Shown here: piece by piece, positions 50,431-59,292 of the stretch
Layout of the letters: every line of letters starts with the position of its first letter
Position numbering within the stretch: the stretch's first letter is position 1
Origin: Phocaeicola intestinalis
GTDB taxonomy: Bacteria > Bacteroidota > Bacteroidia > Bacteroidales > Bacteroidaceae
Length of the DNA stretch: 64,000 bases
Assembly: GCF_014837065.1 (NCBI RefSeq)
Contig: NZ_JACSPP010000009.1
Span: forward strand, 1-64,000
Direction: 5' to 3'
Notes under the pieces: model-generated
Told to the model about the DNA's origin: nothing
What the model saw: the letters and a program-made list of their open reading frames with translations, nothing else
The model's database searches: none
Made by a program: the position numbers and the translations under genes

Positions 50431-53202
50431 ATGGAGAAACTTTTTCTACTGGACGCATACGCTTTGATTTACCGGGCATACTATGCTTTCATCAAAAATC
50501 CCCGTATCAACTCGAAGGGATTCAATACTTCCGCCATCATGGGCTTCGTCAATACACTGGAAGATGTGTTGAAGAAAGAGCAGCCCACACACATTGGAAT
50601 CGCCTTCGACCCTGCAGGTCCCACGTTCCGCCACGAGGCTTACGAACAATACAAAGCCCAGCGTGAAGAAACACCCGAAGTCATCCGTCTCTCGGTGCCT
50701 ATTATAAAAGACATCATCCGTGCCTACCGCATCCCCATTCTTGAGGTAAGCGGATACGAAGCCGATGACGTCATCGGAACCCTTGCCACCGAAGCCGGAC
50801 GGCAAGGCATCACCACTTACATGATGACGCCCGATAAAGACTACGGGCAGTTGGTATCGGACAACGTCTTCATGTACCGTCCCAAATACGGCGACAAGGA
50901 GTTTGAAGTAATGGGAGTCGAGGAAGTCAAAGCCAAATTCGACATACAGTCTCCTGCACAAGTCATCGACATGTTGGGACTGATGGGCGATACCGCCGAC
51001 AACATCCCCGGATGCCCGGGCGTGGGCGAAAAGACTGCCCAGAAACTGATAGCCCAATTCGGAAGCATCGAAAACCTGCTCGAACATACCAGTGAGCTGA
51101 AAGGTGCCATCAAGACCAAGGTAGAAACCAACCGCGAACAAATCCTATTCTCCAAATTCCTTGCCACCATCAAGACCGATGTACCCATCCGCCTCGATAT
51201 GGACGGGCTGAAACGGGAGGAGCCGGACAAGGAAACGCTCAAGCGGATATTCGAAGACCTGGAGTTCCGGAGCTTGCTCGACCGCGTGGTGGGAACCGAT
51301 AAGAAAACCGCCGCTCCCCCACCCTCCGCGCAAGGCGATCTCTTTGGCTTTTTTACGCCCGAGAGTACGGAAGCTCCTGAAAATTCAAATCTCACAAGGC
51401 TTGACGACCTTGCTTTCGACTATCAACTCATTGATACAGAAGAGAAAATCAACCAATTATTACAAAATATCCTGACACGGAAGGTTTTCAGTCTGGATAC
51501 GGAGACCACCGGAACCGACCCGATACGTGCCGAACTGGTGGGAATGAGCTTCTCGTATACCGAAAACCAGGCATTTTATGTTCCCGTCCCTGCCGACCGC
51601 ACCGAAGCACAACGCATCGTGGATAAATTCAAGCCCGTCTTCGAAAACCCGCAAACATTAAAAGTGGGACAGAACATCAAATACGATATGCTGGTCTTGG
51701 CGAACTACGGAGTAGAATTGCAAGGCGAAATGTTCGACACGATGATAGCCCACTATGTGCTCCAACCCGAACTGCATCACGGAATGGACTACCTTGCCGA
51801 AATCTACCTGCACTACGAAACCATCAAGATAGAAGAGCTTATCGGCCCGAAAGGAAAGAACCAGAAAAACATGCGCGACCTCGACCCTATTCATATATAT
51901 AGGTACGCGTGCGAGGATGCCGATGTCACCCTGAAGCTGAAAAACGTATTGGAGAAAGAATTGAAGCAAAACGATGCCGAATCTCTTTTTCGCGACATCG
52001 AGATGCCTCTTGTCCCCGTATTGGCTTACATGGAGCGGAATGGCGTGCGCATCGACACCGAAGCCCTGAAGGAAACCTCGCGCCATTTCACCGCCCGTAT
52101 GAACCAGATAGAAGAAGAAGTGCACCGCCTGGCAGGTGTGGAGTTCAACATCGCCTCTCCCAAGCAAGTGGGCGAAGTGTTGTTCGACCGCCTGAAAATC
52201 ACAGACAAGCCCAAGAAGACCAAGACGGGGCAATATGTCACCTCCGAAGAAGTGCTGGAGAGCCTGAAGGGAAAACACGAAATCGTAGCAAAGATTCTGG
52301 AACACCGCGGATTGAAGAAGCTTCTCGGCACCTACATCGATGCCCTGCCCCAGCTTATCAACCCGCAGACAGGCCATATCCATACCTCGTTCAACCAGAC
52401 CGTGACCGCCACGGGACGGCTTAGTTCGAGCAACCCGAACCTGCAAAACATCCCCATACGCAACGAGGACGGGAAAGAAATCCGTAAGGCATTCATCCCC
52501 GACGAGGGTTGCGAGTTCTTCTCGGCCGATTATTCACAAATCGAGCTTCGCATCATGGCGCACCTCAGCGAAGACCCGCACATGATAGAAGCCTTCCGCG
52601 AGAATCAGGACATCCATGCCGCCACCGCCGCCAAGATATATAAGGAAAAGCTGGAAGACGTGACCCGCGAGCAACGGAGCAAGGCGAAAACCGCCAATTT
52701 CGGCATCATTTACGGCATCTCGGTATTCGGACTTGCCGAACGTCTCAACATCGACCGTAAGGAAGCCAAGGAGCTGATAGACGGGTATTTCGAAAACTAT
52801 CCGCACGTAAAGGAATACATGGACAAAAGTATCCAGTCGGCACGCGAAAAAGGCTACATCGAAACCATCTTCCGCCGCCGCAGGTATTTGCCCGACATCA
52901 ATTCACGCAACGCCGTAGTGCGGGGATATGCCGAGCGCAATGCCATCAACGCCCCTATCCAAGGAAGTGCCGCCGACATCATCAAGGTAGCAATGGCGCG
53001 CATCTACCGCCGCTTCCGCGAAGAGGGAATCCGTTCGAAGATGATTCTCCAAGTACACGATGAACTTAACTTCAGCGTCCTGCCCGAAGAAAAGGAAAAA
53101 GTGCAACAGATTGTGATAACTGAAATGGAGAGTGCTTACAAAATGAAAGTTCCTTTGCAAGCCGACTGCGGTTGGGGTCAAAATTGGCTGGAAGCGCACT
53201 AA
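50431..53202 (+). CDS. polA: DNA polymerase I
   Basis: A 923-residue polymerase for Okazaki-fragment maturation and repair. The 5' nuclease domain (about 1-290; LLDAYALIYRAYYAFI, GYEADDVIGTLA, DMLGLMGDTADNIPGCPGVG) is followed by a 3'-5' exonuclease domain whose SLDTETTGTD (about 354-363) keeps the catalytic Asp and Glu, so proofreading is probably active. The polymerase domain has DYSQIELR, RRSKAKTANFGIIYGISVFG-like finger helix and HDELNF. The start is ATG 50431; the frame is open upstream but that part overlaps the ispB start region. Confidence 0.96.
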   Translation: MEKLFLLDAYALIYRAYYAFIKNPRINSKGFNTSAIMGFVNTLEDVLKKEQPTHIGIAFDPAGPTFRHEAYEQYKAQREETPEVIRLSVPIIKDIIRAYRIPILEVSGYEADDVIGTLATEAGRQGITTYMMTPDKDYGQLVSDNVFMYRPKYGDKEFEVMGVEEVKAKFDIQSPAQVIDMLGLMGDTADNIPGCPGVGEKTAQKLIAQFGSIENLLEHTSELKGAIKTKVETNREQILFSKFLATIKTDVPIRLDMDGLKREEPDKETLKRIFEDLEFRSLLDRVVGTDKKTAAPPPSAQGDLFGFFTPESTEAPENSNLTRLDDLAFDYQLIDTEEKINQLLQNILTRKVFSLDTETTGTDPIRAELVGMSFSYTENQAFYVPVPADRTEAQRIVDKFKPVFENPQTLKVGQNIKYDMLVLANYGVELQGEMFDTMIAHYVLQPELHHGMDYLAEIYLHYETIKIEELIGPKGKNQKNMRDLDPIHIYRYACEDADVTLKLKNVLEKELKQNDAESLFRDIEMPLVPVLAYMERNGVRIDTEALKETSRHFTARMNQIEEEVHRLAGVEFNIASPKQVGEVLFDRLKITDKPKKTKTGQYVTSEEVLESLKGKHEIVAKILEHRGLKKLLGTYIDALPQLINPQTGHIHTSFNQTVTATGRLSSSNPNLQNIPIRNEDGKEIRKAFIPDEGCEFFSADYSQIELRIMAHLSEDPHMIEAFRENQDIHAATAAKIYKEKLEDVTREQRSKAKTANFGIIYGISVFGLAERLNIDRKEAKELIDGYFENYPHVKEYMDKSIQSAREKGYIETIFRRRRYLPDINSRNAVVRGYAERNAINAPIQGSAADIIKVAMARIYRRFREEGIRSKMILQVHDELNFSVLPEEKEKVQQIVITEMESAYKMKVPLQADCGWGQNWLEAH

Positions 53203-53232
53203 GGATTCGCAATAGTTAACATATCTTTATTT

Positions 53233-53279
53233 GCTAACATTTTGCTAAAATCGAATAAATTTTTAGCCGAAATGTTAGC
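53233..53279. promoter_or_regulatory. long dyad upstream of the DUF3836 gene
   Basis: GCTAACATTT pairs perfectly with AAATGTTAGC, and the inner GCTAAAA pairs with TTTTAGC, separated by TCGAATAAA-type sequence with one bulged base. It lies between the polA stop and the -7 box at 53298, so it could be the polA terminator or an operator for the next gene. Confidence 0.55.
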
Positions 53280-53297
53280 TCATATCAAAAGTTTCAC

Positions 53298-53305
53298 TAC
53301 CTTTG
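53298..53305 (+). promoter_or_regulatory. DUF3836 gene -7 box
   Basis: TACCTTTG, 50 bases before the ATG at 53355. The -33 element is not clear. Confidence 0.6.
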
Positions 53306-53354
53306 CAGCGTAATCAAAAACAAAAAGATAGTAAACCCTTAAAAACTTAAAGAT

Positions 53355-53741
53355 ATGAAAGCAATGAATTTATTGAAGAGTATTTTTGTTGTAGCTTGCA
53401 TTTTCGTAGCAAACCTTACAATTTCCGCTAACACACCGGAAGCGAACCTGATTTACAACACCGAAGAAGTGGATGGCGTTAAGATGTCGGAAACCGTTTA
53501 CAAGATGAACGAAGGCATCCTGACCAACTACGAGAAATATAACTATAAGTACAATGACAATAAACAAGTCATTGAAAGCACATTGATGAAGTGGGATGCA
53601 ACCCGCAACGACTGGCGTAACCACATGTGTATCAAGTATTCATACGCTGGAGACAACGTAACCATCGAATACTACAAGTGGAATAAAGGCAAGAAAGACT
53701 TTATCCTTGTTCCGGAAATGACCGTTACGGTACAACAATAA
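53355..53741 (+). CDS. secreted DUF3836 protein
   Basis: A 128-residue exported protein. A signal peptide (about 1-25, ISA|NT) is followed by the DUF3836 pattern, a small repeated beta-structure (NYEKYNYKYNDNKQVIESTL, KWDATRNDWRNHMCIKYSYA, GDNVTIEYYKWNKGKKDFIL). The repeated Y-x-Y and W motifs suggest stacked beta-hairpins. Function unknown; these proteins are abundant in Bacteroides and often highly expressed. It is monocistronic, with its own promoter and a strong terminator. Confidence 0.82.
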   Translation: MKAMNLLKSIFVVACIFVANLTISANTPEANLIYNTEEVDGVKMSETVYKMNEGILTNYEKYNYKYNDNKQVIESTLMKWDATRNDWRNHMCIKYSYAGDNVTIEYYKWNKGKKDFILVPEMTVTVQQ

Positions 53742-53787
53742 GCAGCACATAAACAAACATATTTTCATAAACTCTCAACAATCCGAA

Positions 53788-53822
53788 AGAGACGCCTCGC
53801 GAGGAAGCGTCTCTTTTTGTTT
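53788..53822 (+). terminator. rho-independent terminator of the DUF3836 gene
   Basis: AGAGACGC, then CTCGCGAGGAA, then GCGTCTCT followed by TTTTTGTTTTT. Confidence 0.88.
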
Positions 53823-53941
53823 TTAGCGTCCTTAAAGTATAGATTCATACCAAATAAAGCCTCATTAAGTTACGATTTGTAAGCAATCAGTCTATTCTTT
53901 CTCGTTTCACCCATATACTTTTCTTGAATCAACCTGCATCC

Positions 53942-54037
53942 TTTTACGTCCTCCGTCCCAAGGATATACATCCTCCGTTCGAAGGATGTGCGTCCTCCAT
54001 ACCAAAAACATACGTCCTCGGGACGGAGGACGTAAAA
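53942..54037. repeat. word-array hairpin, family I (TCCTCCGT words)
   Basis: The ends TTTTACGTCCTCCGTCCC (53942-53959) and GGGACGGAGGACGTAAAA (54020-54037) are perfect complements. Between them the words ACATCCTCCGTTCGAAGGAT and GCGTCCTCCATACC repeat the same phrase about every 23 bases. With the terminator at 53788 and the promoter at 54109 it accounts for most of the 398-base gap. Confidence 0.82.
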
Positions 54038-54087
54038 AGAAGCTGGCTATGCAAGTAAATTTTGCATAACAAATATCAGAGGTGTGC

Positions 54088-54116
54088 CGATATGCCAAAA
54101 GAAATGACTATATTTG
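54088..54116 (+). promoter_or_regulatory. toxin-antitoxin promoter, duplicated copy 1
   Basis: The -7 box TATATTTG is at 54109-54116. The 23 bases 54088-54110 are identical to 54988-55010, exactly 900 bases further on, which precede the -7 box of ychF. Confidence 0.7.
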
Positions 54117-54139
54117 CACCCTAACGTAATACCTCAATC

Positions 54140-54355
54140 ATGTCAGAGAAAGAATTAAACGCATACCGCTTCAGTCCGGAGCAGGAGCCTACGGACGAAA
54201 TGCTGGAACAAATCATGAGGGAAGTTGCCGAGGAAGCGAGAACGAGCAACCAAAAGGCGACGGAGGAGCATTTCATGCAAATGCGGCAAAACGTTTTGAC
54301 AAAACAAGCAAAATGGGCGAAAGACATAGAAAACATACGGAATGGACACAAATAA
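54140..54355 (+). CDS. small antitoxin-like partner of the zeta-type toxin
   Basis: A 71-residue charged helical protein (MSEKELNAYRFSPEQEPTDE, then MLEQIMREVAEEARTSNQKA and TKQAKWAKDIENIRNGHK). It has no recognised domain. It overlaps the toxin gene by 14 bases and precedes it under one promoter, the usual antitoxin position. It is not similar to the epsilon antitoxin by eye. The role is inferred from position. Confidence 0.7.
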   Translation: MSEKELNAYRFSPEQEPTDEMLEQIMREVAEEARTSNQKATEEHFMQMRQNVLTKQAKWAKDIENIRNGHK

Positions 54356-54950
54356 ACGCTTACCGGAAATGATTGTAATAGCCGGACCTAATGGCTCAGG
54401 CAAGACATCCGTCACTCAAAAGTTCCTGCATCACGAATGGGCGGAAGGCACGCTATACATCAATCCGGACGAAGTGGCTAAAGATAAATATGGCGACTGG
54501 AACTCACCGGAAGCTGTACTAAAAGCAGCTAATTATTGCGCCGAGCTACGAGAAACATGTTTATCGGAAAGAAAAAGCTTTGTGTTTGAAACCGTAATGT
54601 CCGCCGAAGATAAAGTCGCATTCATCATTAAAGCCAAACGGCAAGGCTTCTTTATCCGTTTATTCTTTATCTCGACTTCACACCCCTCTATCAATGCGGC
54701 AAGAATTGCCAACAGGGTGATGAAAGGGGGACATGACGTGCCCATCACTAAAATCATTTCGCGCTATTTCAAGTCCATAGAAAATTGCAAGACCGTAGCA
54801 CCGATTGTGGACCGCCTTTATGTGTACGACAATTCCATAGACGGCGAAGATGCCAGACTTCAATTCCGCTTGGTCAATGGCGAATTAAAGAAAATGTATG
54901 TGACCGAAGTGTCTGAATGGGCGAAAATCCTATTACCAGATGCCCGATAA
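54342..54950 (+). CDS. zeta-toxin family kinase
   Basis: A 202-residue P-loop protein of the zeta-toxin family, which in studied cases phosphorylates UDP-N-acetylglucosamine or similar sugars and blocks wall synthesis. Walker A is AGPNGSGKTS (14-23). The general-base Asp lies in INPDEVAKD (Asp43), and SFVFETVMS with the later arginines (ARIANRVMKGGHDVPITKII) forms the substrate and phosphate side. The ATG at 54342 overlaps the small upstream gene. Homologues without toxic activity exist, so toxicity is not assured. Confidence 0.85.
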   Translation: MDTNKRLPEMIVIAGPNGSGKTSVTQKFLHHEWAEGTLYINPDEVAKDKYGDWNSPEAVLKAANYCAELRETCLSERKSFVFETVMSAEDKVAFIIKAKRQGFFIRLFFISTSHPSINAARIANRVMKGGHDVPITKIISRYFKSIENCKTVAPIVDRLYVYDNSIDGEDARLQFRLVNGELKKMYVTEVSEWAKILLPDAR

Positions 54951-54987
54951 TAAGAGGCTTCTATGTAAATAATCGGAGTGCCCTGCC

Positions 54988-55016
54988 CGATATGCCAAAA
55001 GAAATGACTACCTTTG
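54988..55016 (+). promoter_or_regulatory. ychF promoter, duplicated copy 2
   Basis: The -7 box TACCTTTG is at 55009-55016, preceded by the same 23 bases as at 54088-54110. The start codon is at 55065. Confidence 0.72.
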
Positions 55017-55064
55017 CCCGTTGAAACAAGCAAGAAATCAAAACAATAAAAACAATATATCATT

Positions 55065-56168
55065 ATGGCTTTACAATGTGGCATCGTCGGTTTGCCGAAC
55101 GTGGGCAAATCTACGCTTTTCAATTGCTTATCAAACGCAAAGGCTCAAGCAGCCAATTTCCCTTTCTGTACCATCGAACCGAATGTGGGCGTAATTACCG
55201 TTCCCGATGAACGCCTCAACAAATTGGCGGAATTAGTCCATCCGGGACGCATCGTGCCTACTACCGTAGAAATCGTAGACATCGCCGGACTGGTGAAGGG
55301 TGCCAGCAAAGGCGAAGGACTGGGCAACAAGTTCTTGGCGAACATCCGCGAAACAGATGCCATCATCCACGTGCTGCGTTGCTTCGATGATGAAAACGTG
55401 ACCCACGTAGACGGTACGGTAAATCCGGTACGCGACAAGGAAATCATTGATACCGAACTCCAGCTGAAAGACCTGGAAACCATCGAAAGCCGTATCCAAC
55501 GCGTACAAAAGCAGGCACAAACCGGAGGTGACAAAGCAGCTAAACAAACCTATGATGTACTGGTGCGCTACAAAGAGGCACTGGAGCAAGGCAAATCGGC
55601 ACGCACGGTACAGTTCGAATCGAAAGACGAACAGAAAATAGCGCATGACCTGTTCCTGCTCACGGCAAAACCGGTGATGTACGTATGCAACGTAGACGAA
55701 GCCAGTGCCGTAACGGGCAACCAATATGTAGAACAGGTGCGCGAAGCCGTAAAGGACGAAAATGCCGAGATATTGGTCGTTGCAGCCAAGACCGAAGCCG
55801 ACATCGCCGAACTGGAGACGTATGAAGACCGCCAGATGTTCCTGCAAGAAGTGGGACTGGAAGAATCGGGCGTGAACCGCCTCATCAAGTCAGCATACAA
55901 GCTCTTGAACCTGGAAACATTCATCACCGCAGGCGAAATGGAAGTCAAGGCATGGACATACCACAAAGGATGGAAAGCCCCGCAATGTGCCGGTGTCATT
56001 CACACCGACTTCGAAAAGGGCTTCATCCGTGCCGAAGTCATCAAATACGAAGACTATATCCAATACGGAAGTGAAGCCGCCGTACGCGAGGCTGGCAAGC
56101 TGAACGTAGAGGGCAAAGACTACGTGGTGCAGGACGGCGACATCATGCACTTCCGCTTTAATGTGTAA
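55065..56168 (+). CDS. ychF: redox-regulated ATPase YchF
   Basis: A 367-residue Obg-family P-loop protein that prefers ATP. G1 is GLPNVGKSTLFN (about 7-18), G3 is DIAGLVKGASKGEGLGN, G4 is NVDE (instead of NKxD, which explains the ATP preference). A coiled-coil insert (about 130-190) and a C-terminal TGS domain (ITAGEMEVKAWTYHKGWKAP...GKDYVVQDGDIMHFRFNV) complete the family architecture. It is ribosome-associated and involved in stress responses. It has its own promoter after the zeta-toxin genes. Confidence 0.96.
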   Translation: MALQCGIVGLPNVGKSTLFNCLSNAKAQAANFPFCTIEPNVGVITVPDERLNKLAELVHPGRIVPTTVEIVDIAGLVKGASKGEGLGNKFLANIRETDAIIHVLRCFDDENVTHVDGTVNPVRDKEIIDTELQLKDLETIESRIQRVQKQAQTGGDKAAKQTYDVLVRYKEALEQGKSARTVQFESKDEQKIAHDLFLLTAKPVMYVCNVDEASAVTGNQYVEQVREAVKDENAEILVVAAKTEADIAELETYEDRQMFLQEVGLEESGVNRLIKSAYKLLNLETFITAGEMEVKAWTYHKGWKAPQCAGVIHTDFEKGFIRAEVIKYEDYIQYGSEAAVREAGKLNVEGKDYVVQDGDIMHFRFNV

Positions 56169-56172
56169 TCCG

Positions 56173-56294
56173 TTTTTTCACCACAGATTACACAGATTTT
56201 TCTATTTATTATAATAATGGCAAGCGAGAATAGTGTTATTATTGTCTCTCTTTGATTTTTAATAGAATAAAATCTGTGTAATCTGTGGTGAAAA
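56173..56294. repeat. word-array hairpin, family B, long copy
   Basis: The left arm CACCACAGATTACACAGATT pairs with AATCTGTGTAATCTGTGGTG, and an inner TTCTATTTATT-type piece pairs with AATAGAATAAA. It lies between ychF and panE on the same strand. Confidence 0.85.
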
Positions 56295-56318
56295 CCTCAA
56301 GAACTTAAAAAACTCACC

Positions 56319-57230
56319 ATGAAATACTTAGTAGTAGGAACAGGGGGCGTGGGAGGCTCTATCGCCGGATTCCTCGCTCTGGCAGGCAAAGACGTGACCT
56401 GCATCGCACGCGGCAAACACCTGGATGCCATCCGACAAAAAGGGCTTCACCTGAAATCAGACTTGAAAGGCGAACATTTTCTTCCCGTGAAGGCTTATAC
56501 CGCCGAAGAATTCGAAGGAAAAGCCGACGTGATTTTCGTATGCGTGAAAGGATATTCCATCGACTCTATCAAGGAAGTATTAGAACGTGCTTCCACCCCC
56601 GAAACGCTGGTCATCCCTATCCTCAACGTGTATGGCACCGGACCGCGCATCGGAAGGCTTGTGCCTTCGGTACACGTGCTCGACGGATGCATCTACATCG
56701 TAGGATTTGTTTCGGGAGAAGGCGAGATTACCCAAATGGGAAGCATCTTCCGCCTGGTGTTCGGCGCACGCCCTGAACAAGGCATTTCCTGCGAACAATT
56801 GAATCAAATAGCCGAAGAACTGCGTGCGTGCGGCATCAAAGTAGACGTATCGGACGACATCAACCGCGACACCTTCATCAAGTGGGCATTCATCTCCGCC
56901 ATGGCATGTACCGGAGCCTACCACAATGTGCCCATGGGCGAAGTGCAGCACGAAGGCGAGGTGCGCGATACCTTTATCGGATTATCGCAGGAAAGTGCCG
57001 AAATCGGGCGTAAACTGGGTGTAATCTTCCCCGAAGACCCCGTAACGTATAACCTGAAAGTCATTGACAAGCTCGACCCGCATAGCACCGCCTCGATGCA
57101 GAAAGACATTGCCCGCGGACACGAATCGGAAATACAAGGCTTGCTGTTCGATATGATTGACTTGGGCGAACGGCTGGGCATCGATTTGCCGACGTATCAC
57201 AAAGTGGCATTAAAATTCAAGAAAGCATAA
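56319..57230 (+). CDS. panE: 2-dehydropantoate 2-reductase family protein
   Basis: A 303-residue NADPH-dependent ketopantoate reductase family member, normally making pantoate for coenzyme A. The N-terminal Rossmann motif GTGGVGGSIAGFLA (about 7-20) is followed by DVIFVCVKGYSIDSI with the catalytic-region Lys, and the C-terminal ApbA helical domain has NRDTFIKWAFISAMACTGAY and ASMQKDIARGHESEIQGL. The last matches the family signature (S-M-x-x-D-x-x-x-G-x-x-x-E). Other ketoacid substrates are possible in this family. The CAT-family gene follows after 6 bases, so they are cotranscribed. Confidence 0.9.
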   Translation: MKYLVVGTGGVGGSIAGFLALAGKDVTCIARGKHLDAIRQKGLHLKSDLKGEHFLPVKAYTAEEFEGKADVIFVCVKGYSIDSIKEVLERASTPETLVIPILNVYGTGPRIGRLVPSVHVLDGCIYIVGFVSGEGEITQMGSIFRLVFGARPEQGISCEQLNQIAEELRACGIKVDVSDDINRDTFIKWAFISAMACTGAYHNVPMGEVQHEGEVRDTFIGLSQESAEIGRKLGVIFPEDPVTYNLKVIDKLDPHSTASMQKDIARGHESEIQGLLFDMIDLGERLGIDLPTYHKVALKFKKA

Positions 57231-57236
57231 GAAAGC

Positions 57237-57887
57237 ATGAAACACATCATCAACATTGATACATGGGAACGGAAAGACAATTATAACTTCTTCCGAGGCT
57301 TTGCCAACTCGTGGATTGCCATAACGAGCGAAGCCGATTGCACCGAGGCATACGCACGGGCAAAGGCACAAGGGCATTCGTTTTTCCTCTATTATCTTTA
57401 TGCCATCACGAAGGCGGTAAACGAAATCAAGGAATTGCGCTATCGCTGGGATAAGAACGGGCAAGTGGTCTACCACGATACGGTGGATGTGATTACACCT
57501 ATCGCCGTACCGGGACGTACATTCTACACCGTGCGTATTCCCTATCATCCCGACTTCGATACATTCTACCGTGAAGCGCGGCGCATCATCACGTCCATTC
57601 CCGAAGACGGAGACCCGTACGGAACAGACAAGCAGATAGCCCAGCAGGGGGATTTCGATGTCTTCCTGCTCAGCGCCACGCCGAAACTGTATTTCACCTC
57701 CATCACCTATACCCAACAATCGGTAGGGCATCCGTTGGATTATCCGTTGATGAATGCAGGCAAGGCAATCACCCGTGCAGGACGGCTCTACATGCCGATA
57801 GCACTTACCGTAAGCCATGCCTTTGCAGACGGAGCGCACATCTCGCTCTTCTTCGAGAAGGTGGAGCAGACGTTGAAGGAACTATAA
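57237..57887 (+). CDS. chloramphenicol acetyltransferase family protein
   Basis: A 216-residue CAT-fold acyltransferase, which would act as a trimer using acetyl-CoA. The catalytic His194 is in the motif [14 protein letters not shown] (HxxxDG). Other CAT features are present: [20 protein letters not shown] at the start, [18 protein letters not shown] and [14 protein letters not shown]. It is related to the type A enzymes, but such genes in gut Bacteroidota are often chromosomal and without proven chloramphenicol resistance. Resistance should not be assumed from sequence. It follows panE closely. Confidence 0.85.
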   Translation: MKHIINIDTWERKDNYNFFRGFANSWIAITSEADCTEAYARAKAQGHSFFLYYLYAITKAVNEIKELRYRWDKNGQVVYHDTVDVITPIAVPGRTFYTVRIPYHPDFDTFYREARRIITSIPEDGDPYGTDKQIAQQGDFDVFLLSATPKLYFTSITYTQQSVGHPLDYPLMNAGKAITRAGRLYMPIALTVSHAFADGAHISLFFEKVEQTLKEL

Positions 57888-57889
57888 AC

Positions 57890-57965
57890 ATTTACGATTA
57901 GACAATTTACTATTTACGATTTATGACTTTCTCCATCGTAAATAGTAAATTGTCTAATCGTAAAT
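57890..57965. repeat. perfect 31-bp stem hairpin, family F
   Basis: Two exactly complementary 31-base arms (57890-57920 and 57935-57965) are separated by a 14-base loop TTATGACTTTCTCC. The words ATTTACGATT, AGACAATTTAC and TATTTACGAT repeat within each arm. It is the only sequence between two convergent genes, so it may act as a bidirectional terminator. The same words lie inside the composite element at 39868-40016. Confidence 0.92.
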
Positions 57966-57969
57966 GGGC

Positions 57970-59163
57970 TTATTTCAAAAGTTCTTCAATCGCATCTATA
58001 ATCTTCTTTTCGGTCGTACCTTTCGAATATCCTTTTATTATTTTCCGAATCACAAGATTCTCATCTAACAAGAAAAAGAACGGCACAAAGCCACCCGTCT
58101 TATAATCTAAAATAATCTGTTCATTTCCGGACAAAAAAGTATAACCAACCTGATGGCGGCTTATATAATTCCGCACATTCGCTAACGGCTTGCCCCAAGA
58201 ATCTATCGCAACCAACTGGAATTTATCTTTATCAAAACGCTTGTCCAATTCATTCAGAAACGGAATGGCAAGTTGGCATACCCCACACCCTATTCCCGTA
58301 AGATTGAGCAACGTCACCTTCCCTTTCAAAGAAGAAAGCGAAACCGAATCACCCTGCATATTCACCGCCGTCCAATCGGGTGCCGGTTTATCCGCTAATT
58401 TAAAAGGTTCTTCATCATATTTGTTCTTTTCGCCCATCCGTACCAACTCATACCCTTCAGGCACAAGCGCATATAAATCGAAATTCTTATCGGGCAAAGT
58501 ATTCAATTTCACATTCGAACATTCATCTATACCGGAATTACTTCCACAAAGTTCTCTTTTGTATTTATAAGGAAGGCCTGTCTCTTTATCTATCCAGATT
58601 TCAAAAACCATTATCGGGTCAGCCATAAAAGACATTTCCGGAAAATGGAAAGGCTTCCCGAAGAATTCCACTTCCACTCCTTCGTCGATAGTCAATTTCA
58701 AATAATACTCCTTCTCTGTCTCCTTCACTTCCCGAATAACGTTATCTTTCGTTTCCAACGTATAACGGATGATACTCGTCACATAATTGAAAAAAGGAGG
58801 TTGGATAAGCCTTACCGGAAGAAACTGATTGGAAAAATCATTTACCTCTGCTACTTTTTGATAACGGTTCATATATACTGAAACTGTTCCGTCATATCCC
58901 AATTCAAAGCGCGTTTGGTCTTCAGAATCCCATTCTAAAAAACTCGACCCGATGGTGGTATCTTGCGGATTGCGGTATTCTTCCACAAACACCTTGCTGA
59001 CACTACTTGGCAAAGTATCTCCCGCCATCCAACCTTCACTATACAAGTCATACGTCGCCGACTTGACGCTTTCTAACTTACTCAATACTTCTCTCAGATA
59101 CTCTTGTGCCTGAAGGGAACTGCCCGCCAGCAGGCACATTGCTAAAATAATCAGTGTTTTCAT
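57970..59163 (-). CDS. TlpA-like thioredoxin-fold periplasmic protein
   Basis: A 397-residue exported protein. A signal peptide (about 1-19, LQA|QE) precedes a beta-rich N-terminal domain of about 230 residues resembling the DUF-type lipoprotein-carrier-like sensor parts found in Bacteroidota, then a thioredoxin domain with the redox motif CGVC (293-296) in GIGCGVCQLAIPF and the cis-proline loop GGFVPFFFLL (about 358-364). It probably reduces or forms disulfides in the periplasm. It is divergent from a membrane-bound regulator at 59293, with about 130 bases between them, so the regulator may control it. Confidence 0.85.
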   Translation of the reverse strand: MKTLIILAMCLLAGSSLQAQEYLREVLSKLESVKSATYDLYSEGWMAGDTLPSSVSKVFVEEYRNPQDTTIGSSFLEWDSEDQTRFELGYDGTVSVYMNRYQKVAEVNDFSNQFLPVRLIQPPFFNYVTSIIRYTLETKDNVIREVKETEKEYYLKLTIDEGVEVEFFGKPFHFPEMSFMADPIMVFEIWIDKETGLPYKYKRELCGSNSGIDECSNVKLNTLPDKNFDLYALVPEGYELVRMGEKNKYDEEPFKLADKPAPDWTAVNMQGDSVSLSSLKGKVTLLNLTGIGCGVCQLAIPFLNELDKRFDKDKFQLVAIDSWGKPLANVRNYISRHQVGYTFLSGNEQIILDYKTGGFVPFFFLLDENLVIRKIIKGYSKGTTEKKIIDAIEELLK

Positions 59164-59292
59164 GTGTTGATGTTTTTAATGTTTTCTGCCGGCAAAAGAA
59201 TAAGAATCCCGGTAATCGGACAAAAAAATTAGCTGAACTTTTTCTGAAATCTAAGTTTTTCGCTTATTTTGCTATCGGTTAGCATCGCATCT

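Noticed and set aside
57237..57887. Proven chloramphenicol resistance gene
   Set aside because: The catalytic HxxxDG motif is present, but many chromosomal members of this family do not confer resistance and the context (panE) is housekeeping.
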